From: Bacteroidota bacterium
GTDB lineage: Bacteria > Bacteroidota > Bacteroidia > Chitinophagales > Chitinophagaceae
Assembly (NCBI GenBank): GCA_023429365.1
Contig: JAEYVW010000119.1
Span: forward strand, 1 to 7,401
Direction of reading: 5' to 3'
Length of the DNA stretch: 7,401 bases
How positions within the stretch are numbered: position 1 is the first letter of the stretch; each line of letters starts with the position of its first letter. The position numbers and the translations under genes were made by a program. The notes under the pieces were generated by a model. That model made no database searches, was not told the DNA's origin, and saw only the letters and a program-made list of their open reading frames with translations. Shown piece after piece: positions 6,712 through 7,401 of this stretch.

Positions 6712-7401
6712 TTATTTTACGCCACTTAGAAGTTTATTCAGTTCCTTTTGTTTTTCTAAGAGTTTTTTATTGGCTGGCTCAATATTAAGTGCAAGGTCAA
6801 TATCATCCAGGGCACCAGCGTAATTTTTAAGGCACTGTTTCGCTTCGGCGCGGTCGAGGTAATAAATGATATTATCTATTTTTCCGAGCTCGGACCTGTA
6901 CAGCCGGATCGCTTCATTAAAATATGGTATTGCTTCAGCGCACTTCCCCTGGCATTTGAGAATGGCCGCCTTGGTATGTTGGTTAAACCGGTTACTTTTT
7001 AAAGCAATGGAATTTTCGACATCCTTTAAAGCCGTGTAACAATAACCGGCGTTAAATTTGGCCCAGGCGAGATTATTCCAGAGCTCCTGGTTGTTCTGGT
7101 TAATCTTGACAGCTTCTTCATAATCTTTGATCGCACCTGTATAGTTTTTAGCGGCCAGCTTTTGATCCCCTGATTTTTTCAGGTCTTCAAACTCGTCAAT
7201 ATCCATATCGGCTAAGGCTGACCAAAAGTCATAGTCCGCATCCGTTGAAGACCAGTTGGATTTTCCCGTATATACCAGCCCGGTAATTCTTCGCTCTTTA
7301 TCCCATTGTTCTTTGATCTTTGCCTCGGGGAAGGTTTCCTGGGGACTCAGTATCGTCTCATGTAACTGTGTATATTTTTTATTCATGACCACATACCAGT
7401 C
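6712..7401 (-). CDS. C-terminal part of a DUF7477-like repeat and TPR protein (runs off right edge)
   Basis: The frame is open to the right edge (229 codons visible), reading DWYVVMNKK before the GTG (7392) and ATG (7386) that would give a 226-residue product. I count residues from the edge. Residues 1-50 fit one unit of the repeat with pattern W-x-V-V-M-s-k ... F-P-x-x-x-I-K-x-x-W-D ... R-I-T-x-L-x-Y-x-G-x-x-x-W: W2, VVM at 4-6, FP at 24-25, IKEQWD at 29-34, RIT at 38-40, W50. This is the DUF7477-like beta repeat, usually present in several copies, so the N-terminal part is probably outside the window. An acidic linker follows (DADYDFWSALADMDIDEFEDL), then four TPR-like helix pairs at about 74-104, 106-138, 140-170 and 177-209, and a lysine-rich end. 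TPRs bind other proteins; the partner is unknown. A real start at 7386 remains possible but would cut through the repeat. Confidence 0.8.
   Translation of the reverse strand, partial: DWYVVMNKKYTQLHETILSPQETFPEAKIKEQWDKERRITGLVYTGKSNWSSTDADYDFWSALADMDIDEFEDLKKSGDQKLAAKNYTGAIKDYEEAVKINQNNQELWNNLAWAKFNAGYCYTALKDVENSIALKSNRFNQHTKAAILKCQGKCAEAIPYFNEAIRLYRSELGKIDNIIYYLDRAEAKQCLKNYAGALDDIDLALNIEPANKKLLEKQKELNKLLSGVK

Noticed and set aside
7384..7392. GTG (7392) or ATG (7386) as the true start of the TPR gene
   Set aside because: The frame continues to the edge as D-W-Y before V-V-M, which fits the W-x-V-V-M part of a known repeat, so these are more likely internal codons.

Overview
The window looks like chromosomal DNA from a Bacteroidota bacterium, most likely of the Chitinophagaceae. 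I infer this from the protein families: a lipocalin-like lipoprotein, three small hypothetical proteins of a kind I recognise from Bacteroidota, and the Bacteroidota form of a MidA-type methyltransferase. The start codons also lack Shine-Dalgarno sequences, as is usual in that phylum. No taxonomic search was possible. No tRNA, rRNA, CRISPR array, insertion sequence or phage gene was seen.

Left half (about 1-4056), all on the minus strand. In transcription order it holds a 99-residue single-span membrane protein (4056-3757), a 205-residue soluble conserved hypothetical protein 23 bases further on (3733-3116), a full-length P2A-type, probably calcium-transporting ATPase (3006-472), and the first 130 codons of a lipoprotein that runs off the left edge (392-1). 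The first two genes are probably one operon. The ATPase follows after 109 bases with no convincing terminator and may be co-transcribed.

Middle (4057-4497). This stretch has no confident gene. It contains a doubtful 83-codon ORF on the minus strand and, just before the next gene, two interlocking short inverted repeats followed by seven T residues. They could form a pseudoknot or an attenuator-like structure.

Right half. On the plus strand are an eight-span TspO-like (tryptophan-rich sensory protein family) membrane protein (4498-5301), a 72-residue helical protein 11 bases behind it (5313-5531), and a MidA/NDUFAF7-family SAM-dependent methyltransferase (5589-6707). Converging on the last, only 4 bases away, is a minus-strand gene (7401-6712) whose frame stays open to the right edge. 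Its visible part carries the end of a W/VVM...FP...IKxxWD...RIT repeat (DUF7477-like) followed by about four TPR repeats, so it is probably the C-terminal part of a much longer protein rather than a 226-residue protein.

How the genes work together is mostly unknown. Ion transport, membrane sensing and respiratory-complex maturation are represented, but I see no gene cluster that clearly forms a new system. The items most worth a second look are the truncated repeat-TPR protein, the structured leader before the TspO-like gene, and the paired small hypothetical genes.
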